Assembly: GCF_901873365.1 (NCBI RefSeq)
Contig: NZ_CABFLM010000104.1
Span: 11,061 to 75,060 of the forward strand
Source of the DNA: an uncultured Aggregatibacter sp.
Lineage (GTDB): Bacteria > Pseudomonadota > Gammaproteobacteria > Enterobacterales > Pasteurellaceae
Direction: 5' to 3'
DNA length: 64,000 nucleotides
Part shown: one piece after another, positions 51,920-60,707 of the stretch
Position numbering within the stretch: the first letter of the stretch is position 1
How the letters are laid out: each line of letters starts with the position of its first letter
Program-made: the position numbers and the translations under genes
The notes under the pieces: generated by a model
What the model saw: the letters and a program-made list of their open reading frames with translations, nothing else
Told to the model about the DNA's origin: nothing
Database searches by the model: none

Positions 51920-53097
51920 TGGCCACTTTAAAAATCGTACGACGCTTAAAATTTTTTCGTGTCGTTTTGTTGGCATTTGCCGCCTTTGTTTTTAACACAA
52001 CAGAATTCTTACCGGTTGCCTTGCTTTCAGACATAGCCCAAAGTTTTCAGATTCCGGTAGAACACGCCGGGCTGATGATTACTATTTATGCGTGGATTGT
52101 GTCGCTGATGTCCTTACCTTTTATGCTCATGACGGCAAAACTGGAGCGACGCAGTTTACTCATTAAATTATTGATTATTTTTGTGGCAAGCCATGTGCTT
52201 TCCGTGTTGGCGTGGGACTTCTGGGTGCTGTTGCTCTCTCGCATCGGCATTGCTTTTACGCACGCAATCTTTTGGTCCATTACCACCTCACTTGCCGTTC
52301 GCGTTGCACCAAAAGATAAAAAAGCACAAGCCATCGGGCTGTTAGCAATGGGAAGCTCATTGGCAATGGTGCTTGGCTTGCCGATAGGACGGATTATCGG
52401 ACAATATCTCGGTTGGCGTGAAGCCTTTGGGATTATCGCTTTTCTAGCGTTTTGTCTTCTTCTACTTCTCTATCGTTTCCTACCGCACTTAGCCAGCCGC
52501 AATGCCGGTTCGCTAAGCAGTGTGCCTTCGTTATTTAAACGCTCACTTTTGGTGGGGCTCTACGTGTTAACGATACTGATCGTTTCGGCGCATTTTACCG
52601 CTTACAGTTATATTGAGCCTTTTATTGTTCGCATTGGAGAAATGAGTAATGGCGTTGCCACGGCAATTTTATTGATTTTTGGGCTTTCCGGCATTACTGC
52701 TAGCCTGCTCTTCAACCGCTTACATCGTTTAGCACCGGCAAAATTCCTCTTAACGTCCATGGCAATTTTGGTCATTTCTTTAGCCTTGCTATTACCTTTT
52801 AGCCACAGTGAATTTTCCATGTATTTGTTGGCATTTGTCTGGGGAATCGGTATTTCAGGGATTGGTCTAAGTTTGCAGGTTCGTGTGCTACAACTGGCAC
52901 CGGATGCTACAGATGTAGCGATGGCAATTTATTCCGGACTCTACAATATTGGTATCGGCGGCGGTGCGTTACTTGGCAATCAAGTTATGCAGCACCTCGG
53001 TTTATCCAGTATTGGGTTTACCGGTGCCGCCTTTGCAACGATCGGGCTAATGTTCTTTCTCTATATCCATCTGCGTTATGGCAAAACGCGTTCCTAG
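51919..53097 (+). CDS. sotB: Sugar efflux transporter SotB, MFS family
   Basis: A 392-residue major facilitator protein with twelve hydrophobic segments. Diagnostic blocks match E. coli SotB: AAFVFNTTEFLPVALLSDIAQSF, LMSLPFMLMTAKLERRSLLI, ASHVLSVLAWDFWVLLLSRIGIAF and QLAPDATDVAMAIYSG, GIGGGALLGNQV. SotB exports arabinose and lactose-type sugars and IPTG; the real substrate here is not known. Its start overlaps the previous stop by one base (TAATG), so it is translated together with it. Confidence 0.9.
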   Translation: MATLKIVRRLKFFRVVLLAFAAFVFNTTEFLPVALLSDIAQSFQIPVEHAGLMITIYAWIVSLMSLPFMLMTAKLERRSLLIKLLIIFVASHVLSVLAWDFWVLLLSRIGIAFTHAIFWSITTSLAVRVAPKDKKAQAIGLLAMGSSLAMVLGLPIGRIIGQYLGWREAFGIIAFLAFCLLLLLYRFLPHLASRNAGSLSSVPSLFKRSLLVGLYVLTILIVSAHFTAYSYIEPFIVRIGEMSNGVATAILLIFGLSGITASLLFNRLHRLAPAKFLLTSMAILVISLALLLPFSHSEFSMYLLAFVWGIGISGIGLSLQVRVLQLAPDATDVAMAIYSGLYNIGIGGGALLGNQVMQHLGLSSIGFTGAAFATIGLMFFLYIHLRYGKTRS

Positions 53098-53124
53098 GAA
53101 AAGCCGGTTTTGCCACTGAACACA

Positions 53125-53649
53125 TTAATTTTCGCTATCAAACCAACCACGGATAAATTGAATCGCGAAAAAGAGCGTAAAGAGCAAAACAACATAAAGA
53201 ATATAGGAAACAATCGGATGGCTGGGCGAATCTGTCTCAGCCATTGCTTTTATGGATAACGCATTCGGGAATTCATCAAACATTGTTAAACGCCAGCCGT
53301 AATATTTGATTTCCACGGTTTTTTCTTCATTACCCAAGGCTTGCGCCAATGCCTGTAAATTTGCTGAGCCGAATTTGAAATAGAACGGAAAACCCCAACG
53401 AGTATCTTCGTTGCGATATACCATCACTTTACCATTTTCATGTTGCGTATTGATAAAATACACATCGCGGGTCGGGCCGTCTGCCGGATTGGCTTTTGTA
53501 ATCGGCCCATCTTTGTCCACCCGTTTCACTTCAACGCCGGTCACTTTGGTGACATCATAGCTCGGCATCGAATAATTTATCGCTGCAGCAAGGCATAAAT
53601 GAAAAATAAAAATGACGGAAATAAAAAAATATTTTAAAAATTTTCTCAT
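53125..53649 (-). CDS. DUF1523 family membrane protein
   Basis: The 174-residue product has an N-terminal membrane helix (about residues 5-24), a small periplasmic domain (YDVTKVTGVEVKRVDKDGP, RDVYFINTQHENGKVMVYRNEDTRWGFPFYFKFGSANLQA, EIKYYGWRLTMFDEFPNALSIK), and a second helix near the C-terminus. This pattern is that of DUF1523, a family of unknown function widespread in proteobacteria. It converges on sotB and precedes tatD, which is on the same strand; the 31-base gap suggests it may be co-transcribed with mltG-tmk-holB-tatD. Confidence 0.75.
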   Translation of the reverse strand: MRKFLKYFFISVIFIFHLCLAAAINYSMPSYDVTKVTGVEVKRVDKDGPITKANPADGPTRDVYFINTQHENGKVMVYRNEDTRWGFPFYFKFGSANLQALAQALGNEEKTVEIKYYGWRLTMFDEFPNALSIKAMAETDSPSHPIVSYILYVVLLFTLFFAIQFIRGWFDSEN

Positions 53650-53680
53650 CTTTTTGTCCTATTGAAATGAGATTGGTTAA

Positions 53681-54463
53681 TTATTGTACCTGAATTTTAA
53701 ATAAACGCTCGAAGTTTTGTGTGGTGATTTGCGCCATTTCCTCGACTGAAACGCCTTTCAATGCTGCCACATATTCACACACTTCACGAGTGTATGCCGG
53801 TTGATTTTGCTTACCGCGATAAGGCACCGGTGCCAAGTAAGGCGAATCGGTTTCCACCAACAGACGATCCAGCGGCAGTTTGCGCACCACCTCCCGAAGA
53901 TCTTCCGCATTTTTAAAGGTGATAATCCCTGAAATGGAAATGTAAAAACCCAAGTCTAACGCTTGTTTTGCCATCTCATAGTTTTCGGTAAAACAATGCA
54001 AAACGCCACCGCACTTTTCCGCCTGATTGTCGCGCAACAGGCGAATCGTGTCTTCACGCGCCTGGCGTGTGTGAATGATGACCGGTTTATTGAGCCGGTT
54101 GGCCACGTCAATTTGGCTGGCAAACACGGCTTGTTGGGCAGCTTTGTTTTCTGCACTGTAATAATAATCTAAGCCGATTTCGCCGATGGCGATGACTTTC
54201 GGATCTTGCGCCAAGCGTAATAAGCGCGCGGCATCATAAGGTTCTTCTTCAAAATCCAGCGGGTGTACGCCACAGGCTAAAGAGACGTTATCGAATTTTG
54301 CCAATTCCGGATACACTTTTTCAAAACGGCTCAAGGTTACACCAATTGCCAATAAATGTTTCACCTCGCGTGCTTTTGCCTTTGCCACGACATCAGCAAT
54401 ATTTTGATGTAATGTTTCGTAATCCAAGGCATCCAAATGGCAATGAGAATCCACAATAAACAT
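53681..54463 (-). CDS. TatD-family metal-dependent hydrolase (YcfH type)
   Basis: The 260-residue product starts FIVDSHCHLDALD with the His-x-His metal pair, and has GEIGLDYYYS, PVIIHTRQAREDTIRLL, VLHCFTEN and LLVETDSPYLAPVPYRGK, the full set of TatD metal ligands. TatD enzymes are 3'-5' exonucleases or deacylases for D-aminoacyl-tRNA. The position after holB marks it as the YcfH-type paralogue rather than TatD of the Tat operon. It starts 3 bases after the holB stop. Confidence 0.93.
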   Translation of the reverse strand: MFIVDSHCHLDALDYETLHQNIADVVAKAKAREVKHLLAIGVTLSRFEKVYPELAKFDNVSLACGVHPLDFEEEPYDAARLLRLAQDPKVIAIGEIGLDYYYSAENKAAQQAVFASQIDVANRLNKPVIIHTRQAREDTIRLLRDNQAEKCGGVLHCFTENYEMAKQALDLGFYISISGIITFKNAEDLREVVRKLPLDRLLVETDSPYLAPVPYRGKQNQPAYTREVCEYVAALKGVSVEEMAQITTQNFERLFKIQVQ

Positions 54464-54466
54464 ATT

Positions 54467-55450
54467 TTATCCTTCAAATACTTCAGTAATTAAACGGGTC
54501 AGCCCGTCGAGTAAAATCAATTCTAAATTCAACGCCGAATTTGCCGATAAATCCGACCGTACTTTGCCAACAATTTGTGTCGCTTTTAACAATGCCGGGG
54601 CGGACAGTCCTTGGCTAAATTGAATGACGCCCTGTTCAATATCCTGACAAATCCAGTCTTCGTGAATATGCAGTTTATTTTTTAAACTATCACTCAAAAA
54701 GGCTGACAACCAATCCAGCTGCTGCAAGACAAGTTCTTTAGTAAAAAACGGCAGTAATTCCAAAGGCGAACAACGGCGATAGAATAGCCAAAATTGGCGT
54801 AAAAATTCCCGTCGTTGCGCCAGTAAATTTTGCTCTAACATGGCAAGTGCGAGCAGTGGTCGAGCATAATTCACCCGAAGTGCGGTCAATATATCGGATA
54901 TTTCGGCGGACGTTTGTGATTGCAACCACGGTAATGCTGTGTCTGTGTCCGGTGGTAAGAGGTTCCACACTTGGCAGCGACTGTAAATGGTTGGCAACAA
55001 CGCCTTTTGCATATCGCACTGCAAAATGAAATAGGTATTTGGACGAGGCTCTTCCAGTGTTTTTAAAATGGCGTTGGCAGCGGCTTCCGTCAGACGATGT
55101 GCCTGTTCGATATAAATGACTTTATTGCCGTTTTGCTGCGCATGCTGCGTCGCTTGTTCGTTCATGGCACGAATTTGATCCACGCCGATGTCTTTGTTCT
55201 CAATAGGCGAGATGAGCTGGAAATCCGGATGGCTGTTGGCTTGCATTAAATGGCAGGCATGGCATTCGCCACAAGCGTCCGCCCCGTTGGGCGTTAAGCA
55301 CATCAGACGTTTTGCCAACGCAGAACAAAGTTGTTCGGCACCGAGGCCGTCATCGGCGCGAATCAGCAGGGCGTGATGCCCTAAAGCCTCATCAAACGCC
55401 TGTGTGATTGTGTGATAGGTCGGCACCAACCAAGGAAATAACGCGATCAT
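54467..55450 (-). CDS. holB: DNA polymerase III delta' subunit
   Basis: Part of the clamp loader. From ATG at 55450 it has 327 residues: an AAA-like N-terminal domain whose P-loop is degenerate (RADDGLGAEQL), zinc-binding Cys-rich block CGECHACHLMQ, the SRC motif YSRCQVW, and a C-terminal collar domain. The degenerate P-loop is normal for delta'. The start overlaps the tmk stop (ATGA); a longer frame to 55471 is unlikely. Confidence 0.94.
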   Translation of the reverse strand: MIALFPWLVPTYHTITQAFDEALGHHALLIRADDGLGAEQLCSALAKRLMCLTPNGADACGECHACHLMQANSHPDFQLISPIENKDIGVDQIRAMNEQATQHAQQNGNKVIYIEQAHRLTEAAANAILKTLEEPRPNTYFILQCDMQKALLPTIYSRCQVWNLLPPDTDTALPWLQSQTSAEISDILTALRVNYARPLLALAMLEQNLLAQRREFLRQFWLFYRRCSPLELLPFFTKELVLQQLDWLSAFLSDSLKNKLHIHEDWICQDIEQGVIQFSQGLSAPALLKATQIVGKVRSDLSANSALNLELILLDGLTRLITEVFEG

Positions 55451-56079
55451 TTTGATAACGAAACCCACCAATTTTTGACCGCACTTTTAATGTCTGCCTG
55501 CACTTGCTCAATGGATTGTTCGGCATTGATTATTACAGCTTTTGGATTGTCTTTGACTAACGCTAAATAACGGGCACGAGTGCGGTGGAAAAAATCCAGA
55601 TCTTGTTGTTCAATGCGATCCAGTTCGCCGCGTCCACGAGCTCGCGCCAAACCAACAGCAGGATCGATGTCCAAATACAGTGTCAAATCCGGCTCAAAAT
55701 CGCCCAATACGATTTGTTTTAAATGCGTTAAAAAAGCCTCTCCCAACTGGCGGCCACCGCCTTGGTAGGCTTGTGACGACATATCATGGCGATCACCCAC
55801 CACCCATTTGCCTTGGGCGAGGGCAGGCTTAATGACATTGTCCACTAATTGAATTCGGGCGGCATATAACATCAACAATTCGGCTTTGTCTGTGACCGGT
55901 TCCTCTGTTTCATGTTTAATGAGGTGACGTAATTTTTCTGCTAAGGGTGTGCCACCGGGTTCACGGGTAAAAACAACATCCTTAATGCCTAAGTCCTTTA
56001 AGGTATCCACGACACATTGATGGGCGGTACTTTTGCCCGCACCTTCCAAGCCTTCAATAACGATAAATTTGCCTGCCAT
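55447..56079 (-). CDS. tmk: Thymidylate kinase
   Basis: Phosphorylates dTMP to dTDP. From ATG at 56079 it has 210 residues (213 in E. coli): P-loop EGLEGAGKST, FTREPGGTPLAEKLR, VVGDRHDMSSQAYQGGGR (DR-x motif) and YLDIDPAVGLARARGRGELDRIE with the lid region. The longer frame to 56142 lies inside mltG and is not used. It starts one base after the mltG stop. Confidence 0.95.
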   Translation of the reverse strand: MAGKFIVIEGLEGAGKSTAHQCVVDTLKDLGIKDVVFTREPGGTPLAEKLRHLIKHETEEPVTDKAELLMLYAARIQLVDNVIKPALAQGKWVVGDRHDMSSQAYQGGGRQLGEAFLTHLKQIVLGDFEPDLTLYLDIDPAVGLARARGRGELDRIEQQDLDFFHRTRARYLALVKDNPKAVIINAEQSIEQVQADIKSAVKNWWVSLSK

Positions 56080-56080
56080 A

Positions 56081-57124
56081 TTATTTCCCGTTTTGTTGGC
56101 GGTACCAGCGTAAATATTCCTGCACCGCTTTATTGTGTTCATTCAAGTTCCGACTGAATTTGTGACCGCCCGTGCTGTCGGCAACGAAATAATAAAATTC
56201 CGTTTGCGCAGGATGCGCCGCGGCTTGTAATGCCTCTTCGCTTGGCATAGCAATCGGCGTTGGCGGTAAACCGTCAATCACATAGGTGTTATAAGGAGTC
56301 GGCGTTTCGAGATCTTTTTTACGAATATTGCCGTTGTAATCCTCGCCCATGCCGTAAATTACTGTCGGATCGGTTTGAAGCTTCATTTTGGCTTTCAAAC
56401 GATTAATAAACACCGAGGCAATTTGGGGACGCTCTGCGGCGATGCCGGTTTCTTTTTCTACGATAGACGCGAGAATCAACATCTCGTAAGGATTTTCTAA
56501 CGGTAAGTCCTTATCGCGCTCATTCCAGGCTTTGTCCAAGGCTTTTTTCATACGTTCTGCAGCACGCTGCAACAGTTCTAAGTCGGTAGAATTCGGCGTG
56601 TAATTATAAGTGTCCGGATACAACCAACCGTCGATTTTCATCCATTCATCAATGGCTTTTGAGACTTTTGGCAGTGCCAATAACTGGAAAATCTCTTGTT
56701 CGGATTTATCTTTTAAGGTCTGCTTTAAGTGCGGTGCGTTTTCGAGGTGTTTTCGCCAATTTTTAAAGGTGTTGCCCTCAATAAATTGCACGTTAAATTG
56801 CGCTTCTTTGCCTGAATTGAGTAATTTCAGCAAATCTTCTACGGTTTTCACATCATCCAACAAATAAGTGCCCGCTTTCACTTTGCTCAATTCCGGGTGC
56901 AATTTTAAGGCCCAAGGCAATAATGCGGCACTGTCCAAAATACCTTCTTGCTCTAACAACGTGACTAATTTATTACCGGTTGTGCCACGTTCTACGGTAA
57001 GGAGTTGCTCCTTTTGTACATTGACAGGCTGCTGTACAAACTGTTGTAGTTGTTGATATCCCCAAAAGCCGGCGCCGGCAAGTAGAATGAAGCATAAAAA
57101 GAGAAATAAAACGATTTTTTTCAT
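56081..57124 (-). CDS. mltG: MltG endolytic transglycosylase (YceG)
   Basis: Membrane-anchored lytic transglycosylase that cuts nascent glycan strands and limits chain length. The 347-residue product has one N-terminal membrane helix (about residues 4-21), a LysM-like region (LLTVERGTTGNKLVTLLEQEG), and the YceG domain with catalytic Glu in LILASIVEKETG, SVFINRLKAKMKLQTDPTVIYGMG, NTYVIDGLPPTPIAMP and FYYFVADSTGGHKF. First gene of mltG-tmk-holB-tatD; the accessory region begins just upstream of it. Confidence 0.96.
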   Translation of the reverse strand: MKKIVLFLFLCFILLAGAGFWGYQQLQQFVQQPVNVQKEQLLTVERGTTGNKLVTLLEQEGILDSAALLPWALKLHPELSKVKAGTYLLDDVKTVEDLLKLLNSGKEAQFNVQFIEGNTFKNWRKHLENAPHLKQTLKDKSEQEIFQLLALPKVSKAIDEWMKIDGWLYPDTYNYTPNSTDLELLQRAAERMKKALDKAWNERDKDLPLENPYEMLILASIVEKETGIAAERPQIASVFINRLKAKMKLQTDPTVIYGMGEDYNGNIRKKDLETPTPYNTYVIDGLPPTPIAMPSEEALQAAAHPAQTEFYYFVADSTGGHKFSRNLNEHNKAVQEYLRWYRQQNGK

Positions 57125-57332
57125 AAATTAAGAAAATGAGAAATTTTGCGGATTATACCACAAGCTTTCCTTTTTCAGCCCTGTTGTTTTACCGTTTTTA
57201 GCGCAAGAAAGTGCGGTGGTTTTTCACGATGTTTTTCGCCGTGTTTTTTTAAGACTGTCGCTCAATCACCACTTTAATATCTTCCGGTGGGGCGTAAGAC
57301 ATCTCACGCTTTGTCTGAAAACGTAACAACGA

Positions 57333-59384
57333 TTAAAAACCGGCCTTTTTACGAGAAAACTCAGGCTTCACACGACATTCGCTACACAAGGCTTCTAACC
57401 AATCTTCTAGATTCTCAAAGGGGGAAAAATTGTGTCGTCTGGCAACGGCGGCAAAATCGCCCGGCGTGAGTAAGTTCAACTCAAGGAGACGTTTTGAATG
57501 GGTTTCAGCCCATGCGCCCAAATTCAATTTTTCTGCTTGTTGTTTAGCAAAATCCAAACGCTGTTGTGGCGTTAAATAATCAAATTTTAGCTTTAAATCA
57601 AAACGCCGTAATGCTGCCGGATCCAGCACATTCATCAAATTCGTTGAAACGACCATTAAACCTTCAAAACGCTCAATTTGTGTCAACATCTCATTGACTT
57701 GAGAACGTTCCCAACTGCGTTCTGCACCGTCGCGTGAAAATAAGAACGTATCCACTTCGTCCAGCACCAACAGACAATTATCACGCTTCGCAGATTCAAA
57801 GGCTTCCGCAATTTTTTGTTCTGTTCCGCCGATATAAGGATCGAGTAAATCAGACCCTTTGCACAGCAACAACGGCATATCTAACTGCTCGGCAAGCCAA
57901 CCAGCCCAAGCGGTTTTCCCCGTACCCGGTGGGCCATAACAGCAGATTCTGCCTTTCTTAGTTCGCATTAATCCTTCGCTGATTTTGTGAATATTCTCAT
58001 CGCAAGAAACCCAATCAAGCTGATAACTCAGTTTATTTTCTACCAACGGCTCAATTTTCTTTTTACCTTGTGCCTGTAAGGCTTCATTAAATAGCGTAAG
58101 CAAAATCTCAGAAAAGGCTTTTTTGCCGTTATCAACCGCATTTGCCACATTGAACACACGCGTTAAAATCGCCGGCGAAAGCGACCGCACTTTGGCAAAA
58201 TGCTGCACATATTCCACCGTTAATTTACCGCCTGCCAGCTGCGAAATTAACGCCGATTTATTTTTTAACGACAAATCTGGCATTTCAAACACAAAATCAA
58301 AGCGACGTAAAAAAGCCGCATCTATGCTGTGTACCGAATTGGATAACCAAATCATCGGCACGTTATTGTTTTCCAACAACTGATTTGTCCAGGCTTTATT
58401 TTTTTGTGCAACAGAACGCTCCATAAACGAGCCGTTAAACACATCTTCAATTTCATCAAAAATTAAAAGCGCCTGCTTACTATTCAATAGCGTTTGAGCT
58501 AGGCGACTGTAGTTCAGGCGTTGCTCTGCCTTCACAACATCTCCGTCAGAATCCATATAAGTAATGTTATACGCTGAAATCCCTAATGCCTGTGCAAGCA
58601 ACCCGGCAAATTCAGTTTTACCAGTGCCGGGCACGCCATAAATTAAAAGATTTACGCCTTTCTGATGATGTTTTAATGCTTGTTGTAAATAGGTCAACAT
58701 CATCTCTTTCATGCCGGCAATATGGGCAAAATCATCCAGTTGCAGACTTGGCACTTGAACGACTTCCGTACAAGATTTTAATAGGGCATTTTCGTTTAAT
58801 GGTTGTGTCACAAATTCATCAAAATCTAAGGTTTCGCCCCAATCTAAATAATCATGCACACTATCTGGGCGATAATCGCGATCAATCAGACCATAAGCAT
58901 CGAGTTTACTGCCTTTCTTTAAGGCAGATAGAATCTGATTTTTCGGCTGTTTAAGTAAATCCGCCATGATCGCCGCCGTTCTTTGTAAATCCGATTTCGG
59001 CAAGTACTCAAACAAATCTCGCATAGCTCCTTCACTGCGTAAATGCATGGCAAAGCGGAGAAGTTCCTGTTCAACGGGATTCAGCTGCAAAAATTCTGCC
59101 AACGTTGCCAAATTTTCATACGCCTGTTTCCATAACTCCGGTAAAAGTGCGGTGGATTTTTGAAGTGTTTTATACCGCTCTTTTAAAAGCCGACGAGCAA
59201 CCGTGCGTAAATTTTTATCATTCTCTAATTCTTCAGGCAGCCCAAACGCACTGGCGATTTCATCGCTTCGCCAGCTAGTCTCCCGAAACACTTCGGAAAA
59301 ACCTTTATGCTCAAATAAAATTTTGAGCATCATATTTTCAGTATAAGAAGACACTGTTGGTGGATTTAATTTATATTCGGACAT
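57333..59384 (-). CDS. Protein with two AAA+ ATPase domains, unknown role
   Basis: A 683-residue protein. An all-helical N-terminal part (residues 1 to 215) is followed by AAA domain 1 with Walker A GVPGTGKTE (250-258), Walker B LLIFDEIEDVF (306-316), sensor Asn in WLSNS (349) and arginines FLRRFD (359-363); then domain 2 with Walker A GPPGTGKTA (484-492), Walker B LLVLDEVDTF (538-547), sensor STN and ALRRFD (591-596). Both domains have the residues needed for hydrolysis. The family resembles uncharacterised tandem AAA proteins, not Clp, FtsH or ClpB by overall layout. Start ATG at 59384 has AAGGAG eight bases upstream, but that site is part of a 13-bp hairpin. Last gene of a five-gene cluster. 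Confidence 0.85.
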   Translation of the reverse strand: MSEYKLNPPTVSSYTENMMLKILFEHKGFSEVFRETSWRSDEIASAFGLPEELENDKNLRTVARRLLKERYKTLQKSTALLPELWKQAYENLATLAEFLQLNPVEQELLRFAMHLRSEGAMRDLFEYLPKSDLQRTAAIMADLLKQPKNQILSALKKGSKLDAYGLIDRDYRPDSVHDYLDWGETLDFDEFVTQPLNENALLKSCTEVVQVPSLQLDDFAHIAGMKEMMLTYLQQALKHHQKGVNLLIYGVPGTGKTEFAGLLAQALGISAYNITYMDSDGDVVKAEQRLNYSRLAQTLLNSKQALLIFDEIEDVFNGSFMERSVAQKNKAWTNQLLENNNVPMIWLSNSVHSIDAAFLRRFDFVFEMPDLSLKNKSALISQLAGGKLTVEYVQHFAKVRSLSPAILTRVFNVANAVDNGKKAFSEILLTLFNEALQAQGKKKIEPLVENKLSYQLDWVSCDENIHKISEGLMRTKKGRICCYGPPGTGKTAWAGWLAEQLDMPLLLCKGSDLLDPYIGGTEQKIAEAFESAKRDNCLLVLDEVDTFLFSRDGAERSWERSQVNEMLTQIERFEGLMVVSTNLMNVLDPAALRRFDLKLKFDYLTPQQRLDFAKQQAEKLNLGAWAETHSKRLLELNLLTPGDFAAVARRHNFSPFENLEDWLEALCSECRVKPEFSRKKAGF

Positions 59385-59420
59385 AAAAAATACTCCTTAC
59401 TGGGTTGGTAAGGAGTATTT
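59385..59420 (-). promoter_or_regulatory. SD-masking, terminator-like hairpin before the AAA gene
   Basis: On the minus strand AAATACTCCTTAC (59420-59408), a 7-base loop and GTAAGGAGTATTT (59400-59388) make a perfect 13-bp stem. The downstream arm contains the AAGGAG ribosome site; the stem runs into TTTTTT and then ATG of the AAA gene. It therefore looks like an intrinsic terminator and an SD-masking element at the same time, setting how much ATPase is made relative to the upstream genes. Confidence 0.8.
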
Positions 59421-59430
59421 TAGTGAGTGG

Positions 59431-59449
59431 TGCGACAAAAGATGTCGTT
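59431..59449 (-). repeat. Small GCGACA-type dyad in the same gap
   Basis: GCGACA-AAAGA-TGTCGT is an imperfect dyad (five exact pairs CGACA/TGTCG), 10 bases from the hairpin entry. Very similar dyads occur at 62591-62609 and 63730-63753, so it may be a local repeat family. Confidence 0.5.
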
Positions 59450-60689
59450 AGGATTTTTTGATATCCAGTTTTGTTATTTTATCTAGATTATCTGTAATGA
59501 TATCTAATAAAGGTTTCCATAACTCAAAAATTTGTTCAGCTAATTCTCCATTAGGAATTTTTCTCAGAATTTCCGCATCCCAATTTCTTAGACTTCCATC
59601 AAAATACTTTCGCATCACCCAAAGTTTATGTTTATTAAAGCGAGCTTTAATATCTAGATCATCAAAAATTTCATTCAGTAAATCATATAGTTTTGGATAT
59701 TTATCCTTATGACAATATACCCCATAATGCCCTTCACTAAGATTATAGCCACCAAATTCAGCACCAACCCCCCAGTAAATATCTTCAGCATCAAAGTAAA
59801 TTCCACAATCTTTACCTGTTACTTCTCCATAAAAATTACATTTCCAGCCGTAATTCTTTAACTTTTTATAATCATGAGCAAAACGTTCTTGTAATTGTTC
59901 AACTAACCTCTCTATTAAATTTTCATATAGCTGTTCTTTGGAATCGATAACACTCAAGGCAGAATATAATGCATCATTATTTTCATTTTTCATTAAATAG
60001 TTAACTAAATCATCATTAATTTCAGTATTTCCCATAAGTTCCTCACTCAAAAATCTTTTAAAATCCTGACTAAATTGTTTAACAGCCGGTGCTATGATTA
60101 ATGTGTTATCTAGCCAATCAAGCAAATCCTTAGCTGACAGTAATATCGCTTTTTTTGCGCTAATCAGAGCTTCCCATTCATTTTTTAGAATGGAGTTTTC
60201 AGAAGGAGGTTCCTTAAAAACAGGAAGATAAATTAGACAATATTCAACTTCTCTATATCCCTCCAAATCATCTCGATAATCTTTTAACTGTTCTTCTTGG
60301 TCAGTGGCAAATCTCAACTTATTTTCAATTGAAACGATCCAATGACGTCTATGATTTAAAAAGCCCTCAATAAAAATATCATGACGACGATTTTTACTTG
60401 TAGCTTTTTCAACACACACCTGAATATTGTCGTATGCTAGGAAGTTATGTTTTTCAATATACTTCAGAAAACTATTTAAAAACAAATCCCCTTGCCCATG
60501 AGTTTCTTTAGGATCTAGCAAAAAGGCAAGAATTTTTGATAACCCCATCTCATCCGTTCGCATAAACTGAAACGGATTAAAACGATTCGAATCGTATAGT
60601 TCTGTTTTTTCTCGTTGTAATCTAAAATTTTCTATCACTTGATTGATAGAAATTAAAGAATCAACAATTTGATTGATATTATTTGCCAT
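59448..60689 (-). CDS. PD-(D/E)XK nuclease-like protein (PDDEXK_4 type)
   Basis: A 413-residue protein. The N-terminal half carries the PDDEXK_4 pattern: TDEMGLSKILAFLLDP with Glu 47, HGQGDLFLNSFL, then RHDIFIEG with Asp 104, and HWIVSIENKL with Glu 122 and Lys 124; Gln 134 (EEQLKDYRD) fits the conserved QL-x3-Y helix. All the metal-site residues of a PD-(D/E)XK nuclease are thus present. The C-terminal half (after 250) is a separate, aromatic-rich domain (WGVGAEFGGYNLSEGHYGVY) that I do not recognise. Base composition is visibly more A/T-rich than the housekeeping genes, suggesting transfer. It starts 18 bases after PP2C, with AAGGAG upstream, and lies before the AAA gene. Confidence 0.85.
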   Translation of the reverse strand: MANNINQIVDSLISINQVIENFRLQREKTELYDSNRFNPFQFMRTDEMGLSKILAFLLDPKETHGQGDLFLNSFLKYIEKHNFLAYDNIQVCVEKATSKNRRHDIFIEGFLNHRRHWIVSIENKLRFATDQEEQLKDYRDDLEGYREVEYCLIYLPVFKEPPSENSILKNEWEALISAKKAILLSAKDLLDWLDNTLIIAPAVKQFSQDFKRFLSEELMGNTEINDDLVNYLMKNENNDALYSALSVIDSKEQLYENLIERLVEQLQERFAHDYKKLKNYGWKCNFYGEVTGKDCGIYFDAEDIYWGVGAEFGGYNLSEGHYGVYCHKDKYPKLYDLLNEIFDDLDIKARFNKHKLWVMRKYFDGSLRNWDAEILRKIPNGELAEQIFELWKPLLDIITDNLDKITKLDIKKS

Positions 60690-60707
60690 AGCGGCTCCTT
60701 AGGTTAA

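Noticed and set aside
59385..59420. Operon end between the nuclease-like and AAA genes
   Set aside because: The hairpin looks like a terminator, but it contains the AAA ribosome site and abuts the start codon, and no separate promoter is obvious; treated as an attenuating element.
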